Positions 20,569 to 31,833 of a DNA stretch of 64,000 nt are shown here, one piece after another. The translations under genes and the position numbers were made by a program. Origin of the DNA: Flocculibacter collagenilyticus (GTDB lineage Bacteria > Pseudomonadota > Gammaproteobacteria > Enterobacterales > Alteromonadaceae). The number at the start of each line of letters is the position of its first letter. Position 1 is the stretch's first letter. The notes under the pieces were generated by a model that ran no database searches, was not told where the DNA came from, and saw nothing but the letters and a program-made list of their open reading frames with translations. The DNA lies in the NCBI RefSeq assembly GCF_016469335.1, contig NZ_CP059888.1, positions 558,001 through 622,000 of the forward strand. The letters are read 5' to 3'.

Positions 20569-22026
20569 ATGAGTCAGCAGTTAAGTCAATTTATACCAGA
20601 AATGAAAAGAGTAAACCGTATCCACTTTGTTGGAATTGGCGGGGCTGGCATGGGCGGAATTGCTGAGGTTATTTTAAACGAAGGGTACCAAGTGTCTGGC
20701 TCAGATACGAGTAATAACAGTGTAGTGCGAAGGCTAAAAGGATTAGGAGCTGAGATAGCATTAGGTCACCATGCAGATAATATAACCAATGCGAGTGTAG
20801 TGGTAACGTCTAGTGCAATTTCATCGGACAATGATGAAATTGTTGCAGCAAAAGCCAAGCGAATCCCTGTGATTAGGCGAGCGGAAATGCTGGCTGAGCT
20901 AATGCGATTTCGTCATGGCATCGCAATTGCGGGAACACACGGAAAAACCACCACAACAAGCTTAATTGCAACCATATTTGGTGAAGCAGAATTAGATCCT
21001 ACTTTTGTGATTGGTGGGCTACTGAACAGTGCTGGCACGAACGCCCGTTTAGGTAAAAGTCGATACTTAGTTGCAGAAGCGGATGAAAGCGATGCTTCAT
21101 TTTTGCATTTACAGCCTATGGTCAGTGTGGTCACAAATATTGAAGCCGATCATATGGATACCTATGAAGGCGATTTTGAAAAGTTAAAGTCTACTTATAT
21201 AGAGTTCTTACATAACTTACCATTCTATGGCTTAGCGGTGATGTGCATTGACTGTCCGGTCATTCAATCCATCCGCGAGCAAGTAGGGCGTAAAATAGTA
21301 ACTTATGGCATGTCTGAAGATGCTGACTTTCAAATAACAAATTACCGTCAGCAACATAGTCAAAGTCAATTCACGGTTATAACTCCAGATCACGGAAAGT
21401 TAGATATCGTATTAAATTTACCCGGTGCACATAATGCGTTAAATGCTACCGCAGCTATTGCTGTGGCACTGGATGAAGGAATAAAAGTAGAGAAAATTAT
21501 TAGTGCATTAGCATCGTTTGAGGGGATTGGCCGTCGTTTTCAACAGTACGGAGAATTTAATACTGAGCAAGGCAATATTGTATTAGTAGATGATTATGGA
21601 CACCACCCCACTGAAGTTGCCGCTACCATCGCTTCTGCACGCGCCGGTTGGCCTGATAAGCGTTTAGTGATGGCATATCAACCGCATCGTTTTTCCCGTA
21701 CACGCGACTTATATGAAGACTTTGTCAAAGTGTTATCACAAGTAGATGTGCTGTTATTGTTAGAGGTTTATTCTGCGGGTGAAGAGCCGATTGCTAATGC
21801 CGATAGCAAAAGTTTATGCCGAACGATACGTCAGCGCGGTGCGTTAGATCCAATTTATATTGAAACGCCCAAAGAGTTATTAGGCGTATTGGCTGATGTA
21901 CTGCAAGATGGCGATATGTTAATTACACAAGGTGCAGGCAATATTGGCGGTATTGTGCAAACCCTTGAACAAGCAAAATTAGAAAAATCAGCGTTAAAAC
22001 GTGTAGCAGGAGAGGCCGATGAGTAA
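20569..22026 (+). CDS. murC: UDP-MurNAc:L-alanine ligase MurC
   Basis: A 485-residue Mur ligase for the first amino acid of the stem peptide. The N-terminal motif GIGGAGMGG is near residues 22-30, the ATP loop GTHGKTTTT near 124-132, with [10 protein letters not shown] and the DDYGHHP motif (about residue 342) all conserved. Its last 8 bases overlap the start of ddlB, which has its own AGGAG site. Confidence 0.98.
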   Translation: MSQQLSQFIPEMKRVNRIHFVGIGGAGMGGIAEVILNEGYQVSGSDTSNNSVVRRLKGLGAEIALGHHADNITNASVVVTSSAISSDNDEIVAAKAKRIPVIRRAEMLAELMRFRHGIAIAGTHGKTTTTSLIATIFGEAELDPTFVIGGLLNSAGTNARLGKSRYLVAEADESDASFLHLQPMVSVVTNIEADHMDTYEGDFEKLKSTYIEFLHNLPFYGLAVMCIDCPVIQSIREQVGRKIVTYGMSEDADFQITNYRQQHSQSQFTVITPDHGKLDIVLNLPGAHNALNATAAIAVALDEGIKVEKIISALASFEGIGRRFQQYGEFNTEQGNIVLVDDYGHHPTEVAATIASARAGWPDKRLVMAYQPHRFSRTRDLYEDFVKVLSQVDVLLLLEVYSAGEEPIANADSKSLCRTIRQRGALDPIYIETPKELLGVLADVLQDGDMLITQGAGNIGGIVQTLEQAKLEKSALKRVAGEADE

Positions 22027-22933
22027 TGTTGGCAAAATTGCAGTGCTTTTAGGTGGAAACTCTGCTGAAAGAGAAGTGTCGTTAAAGTCTGGTAACGCTG
22101 TCTTAAATGGACTGCTTAAAGTTGGTGTTGATGCTATTGCATTTGACCCCGCAGAGCGTGATTTACAAGAATTAAAAGCCTTAAAAGTTGATAAAGTCAT
22201 GATCGTTTTGCATGGCCGTGGGGGCGAGGATGGCTCAATCCAAGGGGCGTTGGAACATTTAGGTATACCGTACACAGGCTCAAATGTACTTGGTTCGGCT
22301 ATTGCCATGGATAAAGTGAGAACAAAGCATATTTTCACTGCACTAGGTTTACCTACGGCAAATTACGGTATTGCACTAAAAGATGAAAACGTTGATTGCG
22401 TTAAATTGTTGGCTGAGCTAGGCGGCAAAGTGATGGTGAAACCTGCCAATGAAGGATCAAGTATTGGCATGGCGATGGCTGACTCTGTGAATTCATTACA
22501 TCAAGCAATTGAGCAGGCATTTAAGTTTGATGAGGAAGTTTTGATTGAGCAATGGATTGAAGGCAGAGAGTTTACTGTATCAATCCTCAATGGCGAGGCA
22601 CTACCCGTGATCGAGATGCGTACACCGCACCAATTTTATGATTACAGTGCTAAGTATCAGTCATCAAATACAGAGTATTTTTGTCCTTGTGACTTACCAG
22701 ACGCACAATCTAAACAATTACAGCAACATGCATTGCGTGCATTTAAAGCGGTTGGTGCTAAGGGCTGGGGCAGAGTTGATGCTATGCAAGATCAACAAGG
22801 AAATATGTACTTATTAGAAGTGAATTCAGTTCCTGGGATGACGGAGAAGTCATTAGTGCCAATGGCAGCGGCGGCTTATGGATTGTCGTTTAGCGAGCTG
22901 TGTATGGCAATTGTTAAAGGTAAAAATAATTGA
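22019..22933 (+). CDS. ddlB: D-alanine:D-alanine ligase DdlB
   Basis: A 304-residue ATP-grasp ligase that makes D-Ala-D-Ala for MurF. The N-terminal [13 protein letters not shown] and HGRGGEDG segments, the central [12 protein letters not shown] loop and the C-terminal [10 protein letters not shown] metal/ATP site are all present. In this cluster the gene has its usual position between murC and ftsQ. Confidence 0.97.
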   Translation: MSNVGKIAVLLGGNSAEREVSLKSGNAVLNGLLKVGVDAIAFDPAERDLQELKALKVDKVMIVLHGRGGEDGSIQGALEHLGIPYTGSNVLGSAIAMDKVRTKHIFTALGLPTANYGIALKDENVDCVKLLAELGGKVMVKPANEGSSIGMAMADSVNSLHQAIEQAFKFDEEVLIEQWIEGREFTVSILNGEALPVIEMRTPHQFYDYSAKYQSSNTEYFCPCDLPDAQSKQLQQHALRAFKAVGAKGWGRVDAMQDQQGNMYLLEVNSVPGMTEKSLVPMAAAAYGLSFSELCMAIVKGKNN

Positions 22934-22982
22934 ACTTAATTCACGTTTTGCAATTACCACTCAACAGTGAGTGTAAATAAGG

Positions 22983-23750
22983 ATGGATAAGCAGCTACCA
23001 ATGCTATTGGCGAAGTCGCGTTACTTAAACTGGTCATTTTGGCTAGGGGTGATGTTTTTTGTTGTTGTATTGGTAGGGCTTACTTATGTTGGTCAAAAAG
23101 TGGTTTTTTGGTTAGGTGAGGGCGGAGACGCGCCGGTTAGTGAAATTATTATTATGGGTGAACGGCACCATACTAACGAAGAAATGATCACACAAGCCAT
23201 TACACCAGAGCAATTTACCAGCTTATTTGACCTAGATGTTAATCAGGTGCAGCAGCAAGTAGAGGCACTACCATGGATTTACAGCGCCTCAATTAGGAAA
23301 CAGTGGCCGGGTAAATTACATATTTATGTGGTTGAGCAACAAGCTGTTGCGATTTGGAATAACGACTTGTTATTAAACGTAAATAGTGAAGTATTTTCAG
23401 CGCCAATTGCACCAGAGCAACGTTTATTACCTAAATTGTTTGGCCCAGAAGGTAGTGAAATCGACGCGTGGCGAGAGTTTAAAGGGTTAAATGCATTACT
23501 CAAAATTAATGATTTTGAGATTAAAGAGTTGTTATTGTCAGAGCGTTTTGCTTGGCAAGTTGTATTAAGTAATGGCATTCAATTGCAATTAGGGCAGAAA
23601 GAAACGGTAGAGCGGGTTCAGTGGTTTATAGATTTATATCCCACTATATCCACGCATAATAATGCGCAAATTGATGTTGTCGATTTACGATACGACACAG
23701 GATTAGCGGTGAAATGGAAGTCAAATAATGAAGAATTACAAAAGAGTTAA
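22983..23750 (+). CDS. ftsQ: Cell division protein FtsQ
   Basis: A 255-residue bitopic protein with a short cytoplasmic N-terminus, one membrane helix (about residues 17-38) and a periplasmic part made of a POTRA domain (about 50-120) and a beta domain. It recruits FtsB and FtsL to the divisome. WIYSASIRKQWPGKLHIYV is the well-conserved end of the POTRA region. It is 2 bases from ftsA. Confidence 0.96.
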   Translation: MDKQLPMLLAKSRYLNWSFWLGVMFFVVVLVGLTYVGQKVVFWLGEGGDAPVSEIIIMGERHHTNEEMITQAITPEQFTSLFDLDVNQVQQQVEALPWIYSASIRKQWPGKLHIYVVEQQAVAIWNNDLLLNVNSEVFSAPIAPEQRLLPKLFGPEGSEIDAWREFKGLNALLKINDFEIKELLLSERFAWQVVLSNGIQLQLGQKETVERVQWFIDLYPTISTHNNAQIDVVDLRYDTGLAVKWKSNNEELQKS

Positions 23751-23752
23751 AC

Positions 23753-24988
23753 ATGTCAAAAGTGACTGAACGAAATTTAATTGTTGGCTTAGATATTGGC
23801 ACATCGAAGATAGTGTCGTTAGTTGGGGAAATTACGCCCGACAATAAACTAAGCATTGTGGGAGTTGGTGCACATCCGTCACATGGCATGGATAAGGGTG
23901 GTGTAAACGACTTAAACTTGGTGATTCAGTCGGTACAACGCGCAATTGATGAAGCAGAGTTAATGGCTGATTGTCGTATTTCATCTGTGTTTTTGGGGCT
24001 ATCAGGTAAACATGTTAGATGCCAAAACGAAAATGGCATGGTACCCATTAACGACGCAGAGGTAACGCAAGAAGATGTTGATAGCGTGATCCATGCTGCA
24101 AAGTCAGTTCCCATGTCGGCTGAGCGACGTACATTACACGTTTTACCACAAGAGTTTTCGGTTGATATGCAAGAAGGTATTAAAAGCCCAATTGGCATGT
24201 CTGGTGTAAGAATGGAAGCCAAAGTACATATTATTAGTTGTGCCAATGATATGGCAAAAAACATCGTCAAATGTATTGAGCGCTGTGGGTTGCAAGCTGA
24301 TCAACTGATATTTAGTGCACTTGCATCAAGCTATGCGGTGTTAACCGATGATGAAAAAGAACTGGGTGCCTGCGTTGTTGATGTAGGTGGCGGCACCATT
24401 GATATTGCAATTTTTACAAATGGCGCATTAAGGCATTCTGCAGTTATCCCTGTAGCAGGTAATCAAGTTACCAGTGATATTGCCAAAATATTTAGAACGC
24501 CAATCAGTCATGCTGAACAAATTAAAGTGCAATACGCTTGTGCAGTAAGAAGTATGGCTAGCATGGAAGAGAATATTGAAGTACCAAGTGTAGGCGGTCG
24601 ACCAGCTCGTTCGATGTCGCGCCACACGCTAGCTGAAGTTGTGGAGCCGCGCTATCAAGAAATTTTTGAATTGATTGCAGAGGAAATTAGTAACAGTGGA
24701 CTTGAAGATCAAATTGCAGCGGGCGTTGTATTAACAGGTGGTACGGCAAAAATGGAAGGCGCAATCGAATTTGCTGAAGAAATCTTCCAAATGCCAGTGC
24801 GTTTAGGAGCACCAACCAACATTGTAGGGTTAACCGACTATGTTGATGACCCGTCTTATGCAACGGCAGTCGGTTTACTGCTATATGGCAAAGAAAAGCA
24901 AGGATTAAGTCGTCAGGATGCTACTCAACAGGAAGGTATGAGTGGTCTAGTTAATCGCATCTCTAGCTGGTTTAAAGGTGAGTTTTAA
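23753..24988 (+). CDS. ftsA: Cell division protein FtsA
   Basis: A 411-residue actin-like ATPase that tethers FtsZ to the membrane. The phosphate loop GLDIGTSK is at the N-terminus, DVGGGTIDIA in the middle and LTGGTAKMEG near the end. The last 14 residues form the amphipathic membrane-targeting helix (LVNRISSWFK). A 104-base gap separates it from ftsZ, enough for an extra ftsZ promoter, although I could not pick a convincing one. Confidence 0.98.
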   Translation: MSKVTERNLIVGLDIGTSKIVSLVGEITPDNKLSIVGVGAHPSHGMDKGGVNDLNLVIQSVQRAIDEAELMADCRISSVFLGLSGKHVRCQNENGMVPINDAEVTQEDVDSVIHAAKSVPMSAERRTLHVLPQEFSVDMQEGIKSPIGMSGVRMEAKVHIISCANDMAKNIVKCIERCGLQADQLIFSALASSYAVLTDDEKELGACVVDVGGGTIDIAIFTNGALRHSAVIPVAGNQVTSDIAKIFRTPISHAEQIKVQYACAVRSMASMEENIEVPSVGGRPARSMSRHTLAEVVEPRYQEIFELIAEEISNSGLEDQIAAGVVLTGGTAKMEGAIEFAEEIFQMPVRLGAPTNIVGLTDYVDDPSYATAVGLLLYGKEKQGLSRQDATQQEGMSGLVNRISSWFKGEF

Positions 24989-25092
24989 CTAAACGGAAAG
25001 TCGATGCTGCTATTAATAGCGAGCAGTCTAACAGCATATAAGAATATTAAAGTTTAATAAAATTAGTAAGCAAAGTAACGGAGAGTAGGTCT

Positions 25093-26313
25093 ATGTTTGA
25101 GTTAATGGAAAATCATAGCGAAGAAGCAATTATCAAAGTAGTCGGCGTCGGTGGCGGCGGTGGTAATGCAGTTGAACATATGGTTCAACAAACAATCGAA
25201 GGTGTTGAGTTTGTAACAGCAAATACTGATGCGCAAGCATTGAGAAATTCAAATGCAAACACCACTATACAATTAGGCACTAACGTTACTAAAGGATTAG
25301 GTGCTGGTGCAAACCCGGAAATTGGTCGTCAGTCAGCAGAAGAAGATCGTGAAACAATTCGCCAAACGTTGCAAGGCGCAGATATGATCTTTATCGCCGC
25401 AGGCATGGGTGGTGGAACAGGTACAGGCGCAGCTCCAGTTGTTGCTGATGTAGCGCGTGAAATGGGAATACTAACGGTTGCCGTTGTTACTAAGCCATTT
25501 CCTTTCGAAGGTAAAAAGCGCATGAATTATGCTGAGCAGGGCATTGATATGCTTTCTCAACATGTTGATTCATTAATCACCATTCCTAACGACAAACTCT
25601 TAAAAGTGTTAGGTAAAGGCACTAGTTTGCTTGATGCGTTTAAAGCGGCAAATAACGTATTACTAGGTGCGGTACAAGGTATTGCAGAGCTAATTACCCG
25701 CCCAGGCTTAATTAATGTCGACTTTGCGGATGTTCGAACGGTTATGTCTGAAATGGGCACCGCAATGATGGGAACCGGTATTGCAAGTGGCCCAGATCGT
25801 GCTGAAGAAGCGGCGGATGCGGCTATCTCTAGCCCATTACTTGAAGATGTTGATTTGTCTGGTGCGAAAGGTATTTTAGTTAATATTACTGCTGGTATGG
25901 ATATTAGCATTGAAGAATTTGAAACGGTTGGTAATGCGGTTAAAGCATTCTCATCAGAAAATGCAACGGTAGTGGTAGGTGCAGTTATCGATCCTGAAAT
26001 GACTGATGAACTGCGCGTAACTGTAGTTGCAACGGGAATTGGCGGTGAAGCAAAGCCAGATATTCAATTGGTGTCTGGTATGGCTTCAAAGCCAGTAGAA
26101 ACCAAAGTACCAGAATATAAAGCGACAGGTTCGTACGATAACAGTTCTGCTGCGCCAATTATAGAACGTACAACAGCGGTGCCTCAGCAACAAGTTCAGG
26201 CACAGCCACAAATGCAAGCGCAACCTGTGTCTTCGCAAAATGTAGCAACGTCGCCGAATGCTGATGCGGATTATTTTGATATTCCAGCATTTTTGAGAAA
26301 ACAAGCGGATTAA
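25093..26313 (+). CDS. ftsZ: Cell division protein FtsZ
   Basis: A 406-residue bacterial tubulin that forms the Z ring. The GTP-binding signature GGGTGTG is at 106-112 and the T7 synergy loop ([10 protein letters not shown]) near 207. A Gln/Pro-rich linker (about residues 345-390) leads to the conserved C-terminal peptide [11 protein letters not shown]. That peptide is the docking site for FtsA, ZipA, ZapD and SlmA; the genes for ZapD and SlmA are also in this window. Confidence 0.99.
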   Translation: MFELMENHSEEAIIKVVGVGGGGGNAVEHMVQQTIEGVEFVTANTDAQALRNSNANTTIQLGTNVTKGLGAGANPEIGRQSAEEDRETIRQTLQGADMIFIAAGMGGGTGTGAAPVVADVAREMGILTVAVVTKPFPFEGKKRMNYAEQGIDMLSQHVDSLITIPNDKLLKVLGKGTSLLDAFKAANNVLLGAVQGIAELITRPGLINVDFADVRTVMSEMGTAMMGTGIASGPDRAEEAADAAISSPLLEDVDLSGAKGILVNITAGMDISIEEFETVGNAVKAFSSENATVVVGAVIDPEMTDELRVTVVATGIGGEAKPDIQLVSGMASKPVETKVPEYKATGSYDNSSAAPIIERTTAVPQQQVQAQPQMQAQPVSSQNVATSPNADADYFDIPAFLRKQAD

Positions 26314-26322
26314 TTGGTAAAT

Positions 26323-26351
26323 TTGCAGATTGGTGCAGTTTTTTATATAAT
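26323..26351 (+). promoter_or_regulatory. Promoter of lpxC
   Basis: A perfect -10 TATAAT at 26346-26351 with TTGCAG at 26323-26328 and a 17-base spacer lies in the 96-base ftsZ-lpxC gap. The -35 matches only the first three positions, so an activator or an extended contact may help. Confidence 0.6.
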
Positions 26352-26409
26352 ACGCCGCCACTTTATAAGTGATGCTTAAAATATAAACAACTTTTTATAT
26401 AAGGTTTGT

Positions 26410-27321
26410 ATGATTAAACAACGTACAGTCGAAACATCAGTAACAGCAACAGGAGTTGGTCTTCATAAGGGAGAAAAGGTTACGCTTACTCTCCGACCTG
26501 CGCCGGAAAATACAGGTATTGTATTCCGTCGTATTGATCTTGATCCTGTCGTGGAGTTTAAAATAACGCCTGAGCTAGTTGGTGATACGACCATGTGTAC
26601 GTGTTTGGTTAATGAACAAGGAGTTCGTTTATCCACAACCGAGCATTTACTGGCGGCCGTATCTGCACTTGCTATTGATAACTTAGTGATTGATGTTGAT
26701 TCAGCAGAAATCCCTATTATGGATGGCAGCTCATTACCATTTATTTATCTTCTTCAACAAGCAGGTATTGAAGCGCAAAATAGTGCGAAACGATTCATTC
26801 GTGTTAAGCGCACTATTCGTGTGGAAGAAGGCGATAAGTGGGCTGAAATCAAACCAGCAAACGAGTTTAAGATTAATTTTGCGATTGATTTTGATCATCC
26901 AGTTATTTCGCAGTCTCAACAAGTAATGACATTGAGTGTAACACCGCAAAACTTTATTAATGAGATTAGTCGTGCGCGCACGTTTGGTTTTATGCATGAT
27001 ATTGAGTATTTACATGCTAATAATTTAGCGCTTGGTGGCAGCATGGATAATGCCGTTGTACTAGATGAGTACAAGGTACTTAATACAGACGGCTTGCGTT
27101 ATGATGATGAGTTTGTAAAGCATAAAATATTGGACGCAGTTGGCGACTTGTATATGGCGGGCCATCCCCTATTGGGTGAAGTATCAGCGTATAAGTCGGG
27201 CCATGCCCTAAACAACTTGTTGTTATGTGAGTTAATGAGCCAGCAAGATGCATGGGAATTTGTTACCTTTGAAAATGCAGCGGATGCACCTAAAACGGTT
27301 CTGGCGGCACAAACTGCCTAG
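26410..27321 (+). CDS. lpxC: UDP-3-O-acyl-GlcNAc deacetylase LpxC
   Basis: A 303-residue zinc deacetylase catalysing the committed step of lipid A synthesis. The zinc ligands H79 (TTEHLLAA), H238 and D242 (HKILDAVGD) and the late active-site histidine (MAGHPLLG) are all present. In E. coli the enzyme level is controlled by FtsH through the C-terminus; the tail here differs (ends AAQTA). It is followed by an intrinsic terminator that closes the dcw cluster. Confidence 0.98.
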   Translation: MIKQRTVETSVTATGVGLHKGEKVTLTLRPAPENTGIVFRRIDLDPVVEFKITPELVGDTTMCTCLVNEQGVRLSTTEHLLAAVSALAIDNLVIDVDSAEIPIMDGSSLPFIYLLQQAGIEAQNSAKRFIRVKRTIRVEEGDKWAEIKPANEFKINFAIDFDHPVISQSQQVMTLSVTPQNFINEISRARTFGFMHDIEYLHANNLALGGSMDNAVVLDEYKVLNTDGLRYDDEFVKHKILDAVGDLYMAGHPLLGEVSAYKSGHALNNLLLCELMSQQDAWEFVTFENAADAPKTVLAAQTA

Positions 27322-27343
27322 TTGTTGAGTTATAGATTCTTAT

Positions 27344-27369
27344 AAAGAGGAGCGAAAGCTCCTTTTTTT
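27344..27369 (+). terminator. Intrinsic terminator after lpxC
   Basis: The stem AGGAGC/GCTCCT (27348-27353 and 27358-27363) with a GAAA tetraloop is followed by seven T residues. It ends the dcw operon and faces the convergent dciA gene. Confidence 0.88.
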
Positions 27370-27380
27370 GTATTTGCTCA

Positions 27381-27854
27381 TTATGATTTATTTTTATCAG
27401 CAAGCGCTGCTAATCGTTCTAATTTTTCTTTCAAGCTATCAGGTACATGTTGTGCAGCATCGCGTAATGCATTAGCCGCATTTTGAGAAAGGTGTTTAGG
27501 TGGTAAATCAGGTTCTTTTTCTATTTTGAGCTGTTCTTTGGGTACCACTTTAATTTCTATGTTAGCTAATTCTGCAATAAATTCAGTGCGAAAAGCTGTT
27601 AAAATTCCGCCTTTTACGTAGTTAAGGCGCATTGCAACGGCGGGTGAAAAGGTTTCAATAACTAGCATTCCTGAGCGATAATTGCTAACCTGACATGTAT
27701 CAGATATGTTTAATCCAGTGTTTTCGAACACATATTTTGCTAGAAAATCAGTAAAGCGATTTAATAGTGCCCCTTTAACTGCAAAAGAGCTAAGGGTGTT
27801 GCTTTTTGTTCCTAGCAATTGAGTTAATGATTGAGGTGTATTCTGCTTATGCAT
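27381..27854 (-). CDS. dciA: DciA-type replicative helicase loader (DUF721)
   Basis: A 157-residue cytoplasmic protein of the DUF721/DciA family, which loads or helps DnaB-type helicase in bacteria lacking DnaC. The N-terminal KH-like domain (about residues 20-100) keeps the pattern of hydrophobic strands ending in the NYVKGGILTAF helix; the C-terminal part is charged and likely flexible. The ATG at 27852-27854 is preferred over one at 27878 because an AAGG precedes it. Its place between lpxC and secA matches pseudomonads and other gammaproteobacteria. Confidence 0.85.
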   Translation of the reverse strand: MHKQNTPQSLTQLLGTKSNTLSSFAVKGALLNRFTDFLAKYVFENTGLNISDTCQVSNYRSGMLVIETFSPAVAMRLNYVKGGILTAFRTEFIAELANIEIKVVPKEQLKIEKEPDLPPKHLSQNAANALRDAAQHVPDSLKEKLERLAALADKNKS

Positions 27855-27888
27855 GGATGAGCCTTGCGGAATCAACAAGTTTATATAT

Positions 27889-28809
27889 ATGAGTTTAACA
27901 GTTTTTTATCGTGGTAAGAATCTAAGATTTTCGTCTAGGTTAACAAAACCGCAGACGCTAATCGTTTTTGCAGCGCTAATCACAGTCATTATTGCTGCTA
28001 GTAGTGGTTTGTCAAATTACCGCGAATCTCAGCGGGTTCATCAGCAACTTCTTGCATCTCAAGAAGAATATAGCATCCAAAAAAATGACCTCATTGCTTT
28101 AAAAAATCAAGCCAAGCATCAACTTGCAGCCATGAAGCTAAAACTCGCTGAGGTGCAAGGCCAAATTAACCGACTTAATGCATTTGGCGAAAAACTCGCA
28201 GAAGTGGCAGATATTCCTCAAGATGAATTTAATTTTGAACAAGTACTTGCACTAGGTGGGCCAGCACAAAGTACGGCAGAGGAAGTTACGGTTGATGTTT
28301 CTACGATGATATCTGAAATGGATGACATGGTCTTAACACTAGATGATCAAGAAAGAAAGATGCAGCTACTTGAATCTATCCTCCTCAATCACCATATTGA
28401 AGATGGTGTTTATATTTCGGGTAGGCCAATTAGTTCAGGCTGGCTGTCATCATATTATGGCATGCGTAAAGATCCATTCACTAAAATGCCAGCGATGCAT
28501 AAAGGGATCGACTTTGCAGGTAAAGAAGGGGCTGATATAGTGTCCACGGGGTCTGGAGTAGTTACGTGGGCTGGCGAAAGGTTTGGCTATGGAGAACTAA
28601 TCGAGATTGATCACGGCAAAGGTTTGAAAACTCGTTATGGCCATAACAAAAAAATCTTAGTAAATGTAGGCGATGTAGTGGAAAAAGGTCAGACAATCGC
28701 TAAAATGGGCAGCACTGGACGTTCCACTGGTCCTCATGTACATTACGAGATTATTCGCAAAGGCCAGCAGCTTGATCCTTTGAAATATGTACACCGACGA
28801 ACGAAATAA
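27889..28809 (+). CDS. M23-family (LytM) murein endopeptidase
   Basis: A 306-residue inner-membrane-anchored peptidase. The ATG at 27889 is chosen over an upstream in-frame one because it gives a short cytoplasmic N-terminus before the membrane helix (about residues 22-41). A coiled coil (about 45-105) and a C-terminal LytM domain (about 180-300) follow. The zinc ligands are intact: H204 and D208 (HKGIDFAG) and H283/H285 (GPHVHYE), so it should be an active endopeptidase rather than an EnvC-like activator. It occupies the place where enterics carry secM and is divergent from dciA. Confidence 0.9.
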   Translation: MSLTVFYRGKNLRFSSRLTKPQTLIVFAALITVIIAASSGLSNYRESQRVHQQLLASQEEYSIQKNDLIALKNQAKHQLAAMKLKLAEVQGQINRLNAFGEKLAEVADIPQDEFNFEQVLALGGPAQSTAEEVTVDVSTMISEMDDMVLTLDDQERKMQLLESILLNHHIEDGVYISGRPISSGWLSSYYGMRKDPFTKMPAMHKGIDFAGKEGADIVSTGSGVVTWAGERFGYGELIEIDHGKGLKTRYGHNKKILVNVGDVVEKGQTIAKMGSTGRSTGPHVHYEIIRKGQQLDPLKYVHRRTK

Positions 28810-28849
28810 CGTGACACAGCGCTAATATCGTCCTTATCGACAGAATCTT

Positions 28850-28881
28850 GCAATCGGCCTTACTGGCCGATTGCTTTATTT
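28850..28881 (+). terminator. Intrinsic terminator before secA
   Basis: A perfect 10-bp GC-rich stem (28850-28859 with 28865-28874) around a TTACT loop, followed by TTTATTTAT. It should end the M23 peptidase transcript, leaving secA to its own promoter in the 60 bases that follow. A smaller GCACTT/AAGTGC hairpin (28905-28921) lies just before the secA start. Confidence 0.8.
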
Positions 28882-28942
28882 ATAACTCTAATAAAATGCT
28901 TTAAGCACTTGCCAAAAGTGCAGCGGTTAACGGTTGAGAAAC

Positions 28943-31657
28943 ATGATAGGTAAACTTTTTAAAAAATTATTTGGAAGTCGTAATGACAGATACGTAAAGT
29001 CTTTACGAAAAGTTGTAGAACAAATCAACGCGTTAGAAGCAGATTTAGAAAAACTGTCAGACGATCAGCTAAAGCAAAAAACCGCAGAATTTAAAGAGCG
29101 TATTAGCAAAGGCGAAAGCTTAGATGCGATATTGCCTGAAGCATTTGCCGTTGTACGTGAAGCGAGTAAGCGTGTATTTGGCATGCGCCACTTTGACGTA
29201 CAGCTGATAGGCGGTATTGTACTTCATAAAGGTAAAATATCTGAAATGCGTACAGGTGAAGGTAAAACGTTAACGGCTACTTTACCTGCCTACTTAAATG
29301 GCCTGTCTGGTAAAGGTGTGCATGTTATCACGGTAAATGATTACTTAGCCCAGCGCGATGCAGATACAAACAGACCGCTGTTTGATTTCCTTGGTATGAC
29401 CGTTGGTTGTAATATCCCGAACATGATGGGCGGCGATAAGAAAGCGGCTTATCAGGCTGACATTACTTACGGCACCAATAATGAGTTTGGTTTTGACTAT
29501 TTGCGCGACAACATGGCTTTTAGCACAGATGATCGTGTACAGCGCCCACTTAATTTTGCTGTTATTGATGAAGTAGACTCAATTTTAATTGATGAAGCGC
29601 GTACTCCATTAATTATTTCAGGGCCTACTGAAGACGGCTCTGCATCTTATCAGGCGGTTAATCTTATTGTTCCACTGCTAGAGCAGCAAGAAAAAGAAGA
29701 TGAAGAAGGGGTTGAAGGCGACGGCGACTTCACGGTAGATGAAAAAGCGAAACAAGTTTTCTTAACAGAGCGTGGCCAAATACGTGTTGAAGAAATCTTG
29801 GTTGAAAGAAAGTTAATGGAAGAGGGCGACTCTTTATATTCGCCAGCAAATATCTCGTTATTGCATCACGTATACGCTGCACTTCGTGCGCATAAGCTAT
29901 TCACAAAAGATGTTGACTACATTGTTAAAGACGATCAAATCATTATTGTTGATGAGCATACTGGCCGTACAATGGAAGGTCGTCGTTGGTCTGAAGGTTT
30001 ACACCAAGCAGTTGAAGCTAAAGAAGGTGTGAAAATTCAAAATGAAAACCAAACACTTGCATCAATTACATTCCAGAATTACTTCCGTATTTATAACAAA
30101 CTATCTGGCATGACAGGAACAGCTGATACAGAAGCGGTCGAATTTCAGCAGATCTATGGGTTAGAAACGATAATTGTGCCTACCAATAAGCCTATGGTTA
30201 GAGATGATAGAGCGGATTTGGTTTATTTAACGGCAGCTGAAAAATACGATGCGATCGTCGAAGATATTCGTGACTGCCAAGAACGCGGCCAGCCTGTTCT
30301 TGTGGGTACGGTATCGATTGAAACTTCAGAGTATTTATCAAATATTCTTAACAAAGCAAAAATCAAACATAGTGTGCTAAATGCTAAGTTCCACGCTCAA
30401 GAAGCACAAATTATTGCCGATGCAGGTCGTCCAGGTGCAGTAACGATCGCCACCAACATGGCTGGTCGTGGTACCGATATTGTATTAGGTGGTAATTGGC
30501 AACTTGAAACATCTCAGCTGGAAAATCCATCGCCTGAAGCAGCTACGAAGATAAAAGAAGAATGGCAAGCTCGTCACAAGCAAGTATTAGATGCTGGCGG
30601 TTTGCATATTATTGGTACAGAACGCCATGAATCACGTCGTATTGATAATCAGCTACGTGGTCGTTCTGGTCGTCAAGGTGATGCAGGTTCGTCTCGTTTC
30701 TATTTATCAATGGAAGATCCGTTAATGCGTATCTTTGCTTCAGAACGTGTTGCGAATATGATGCGCAAGCTAGGTATGGAAAAAGGGGAAGCCATTGAGC
30801 ACCCTTGGGTTAACCGAGCAATTGAAAATGCACAACGTAAAGTAGAAACGCGTAACTTTGACATTCGTAAGCAATTGTTGGAGTTTGATGACGTTGCTAA
30901 TGATCAACGTAAAGTGGTTTACCAGCAACGTAATGAGCTACTTGATGAAGGCGATATTAGCGAAACAATTAGTGCAATTCGTGAGGATGTGCTGAGCAGT
31001 ATTATCGATCAATATATACCACCACAGTCATTGCATGAAATGTGGAATATTGAAGGCCTTGAAGAGCGTATCCGCGTTGATTTTGCGGTTAATTTGCCTA
31101 TTCAAAAGTGGCTAGATGAAGACGATAAGTTATTTGAAGAAAAGCTGCGTGAGCGCATTTTGGCTGAAATCGTTGAAGTATATCGTATGAAAGAAACAAT
31201 GGTTGGCGAAAGTGTGTTACGTCAGTTTGAAAAGTCAATCATGTTACAAAGTCTTGACCAGCATTGGAAAGATCATTTGGCGGCAATGGATCACTTGCGT
31301 CAAGGCATTCATTTACGTGGTTATGCACAAAAGAATCCTAAGCAAGAGTATAAGAAAGAGTCATTCGAACTATTCTCAGATATGCTTGAAAACTTAAAAT
31401 CAGATGTAGTGAGCATTCTTAGTAAAGTTGAAGTGCGTGCGGAAGAAGATGTTGAAGTTGTTGAAGAGCAGCGCCGTAAAGCTGAAGACGTGCCACATGA
31501 GTACCAGCATGAGTCTGCACAGGCAATTGGAGAACCAAGTGACGCTAAGCCATCGCAAGCAACAACAATGCGTGAAGGCCCTAAGGTTGGCCGTAATGAC
31601 CCGTGTCCATGTGGTTCGGGTAAAAAATATAAGCAGTGTCATGGCAAATTAAGTTAA
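28943..31657 (+). CDS. secA: Preprotein translocase ATPase SecA
   Basis: A 904-residue motor that drives proteins through SecYEG. The frame opens at a TTG (28934), but the ATG at 28943 gives an N-terminus like E. coli SecA (KLFGSRNDR). Walker A is GEGKT, and the DEVDS box and second nucleotide-binding fold ([10 protein letters not shown]) follow. The C-terminal zinc finger [13 protein letters not shown], which binds SecB and phospholipids, is complete. No SecM-like arrest peptide gene precedes it. A strong terminator follows. Confidence 0.98.
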   Translation: MIGKLFKKLFGSRNDRYVKSLRKVVEQINALEADLEKLSDDQLKQKTAEFKERISKGESLDAILPEAFAVVREASKRVFGMRHFDVQLIGGIVLHKGKISEMRTGEGKTLTATLPAYLNGLSGKGVHVITVNDYLAQRDADTNRPLFDFLGMTVGCNIPNMMGGDKKAAYQADITYGTNNEFGFDYLRDNMAFSTDDRVQRPLNFAVIDEVDSILIDEARTPLIISGPTEDGSASYQAVNLIVPLLEQQEKEDEEGVEGDGDFTVDEKAKQVFLTERGQIRVEEILVERKLMEEGDSLYSPANISLLHHVYAALRAHKLFTKDVDYIVKDDQIIIVDEHTGRTMEGRRWSEGLHQAVEAKEGVKIQNENQTLASITFQNYFRIYNKLSGMTGTADTEAVEFQQIYGLETIIVPTNKPMVRDDRADLVYLTAAEKYDAIVEDIRDCQERGQPVLVGTVSIETSEYLSNILNKAKIKHSVLNAKFHAQEAQIIADAGRPGAVTIATNMAGRGTDIVLGGNWQLETSQLENPSPEAATKIKEEWQARHKQVLDAGGLHIIGTERHESRRIDNQLRGRSGRQGDAGSSRFYLSMEDPLMRIFASERVANMMRKLGMEKGEAIEHPWVNRAIENAQRKVETRNFDIRKQLLEFDDVANDQRKVVYQQRNELLDEGDISETISAIREDVLSSIIDQYIPPQSLHEMWNIEGLEERIRVDFAVNLPIQKWLDEDDKLFEEKLRERILAEIVEVYRMKETMVGESVLRQFEKSIMLQSLDQHWKDHLAAMDHLRQGIHLRGYAQKNPKQEYKKESFELFSDMLENLKSDVVSILSKVEVRAEEDVEVVEEQRRKAEDVPHEYQHESAQAIGEPSDAKPSQATTMREGPKVGRNDPCPCGSGKKYKQCHGKLS

Positions 31658-31684
31658 GCCTGACTTCCCCTTCTTGTTAAAATA

Positions 31685-31714
31685 AAAAAGCCTGATTAAT
31701 CAGGCTTTTTTATT
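31685..31714. terminator. Bidirectional terminator after secA
   Basis: AAAAAGCCTGAT pairs with ATCAGGCTTTTT around a 2-base centre, giving a 12-bp helix with A and T runs on both sides. It lies between the convergent secA and yacG genes and can stop both transcripts. Confidence 0.85.
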
Positions 31715-31833
31715 AAGAGAATATGTCAACCCACAGATAATAGTAATAGGTAAGATAAAGGCTAGTGTATGGGGAGTGGGTGTCAGTTACGCCATAAAGG
31801 AATTGAAAAGCAACCGCTCTAGCGCCTCACCGT

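Noticed and set aside
25557-25910. 117-codon ORF antisense to ftsZ
   Set aside because: It lies wholly inside ftsZ and has no independent support.
28810-28942. secM-like arrest peptide gene before secA
   Set aside because: No ORF with an arrest motif or signal peptide fits in the 133-base gap.
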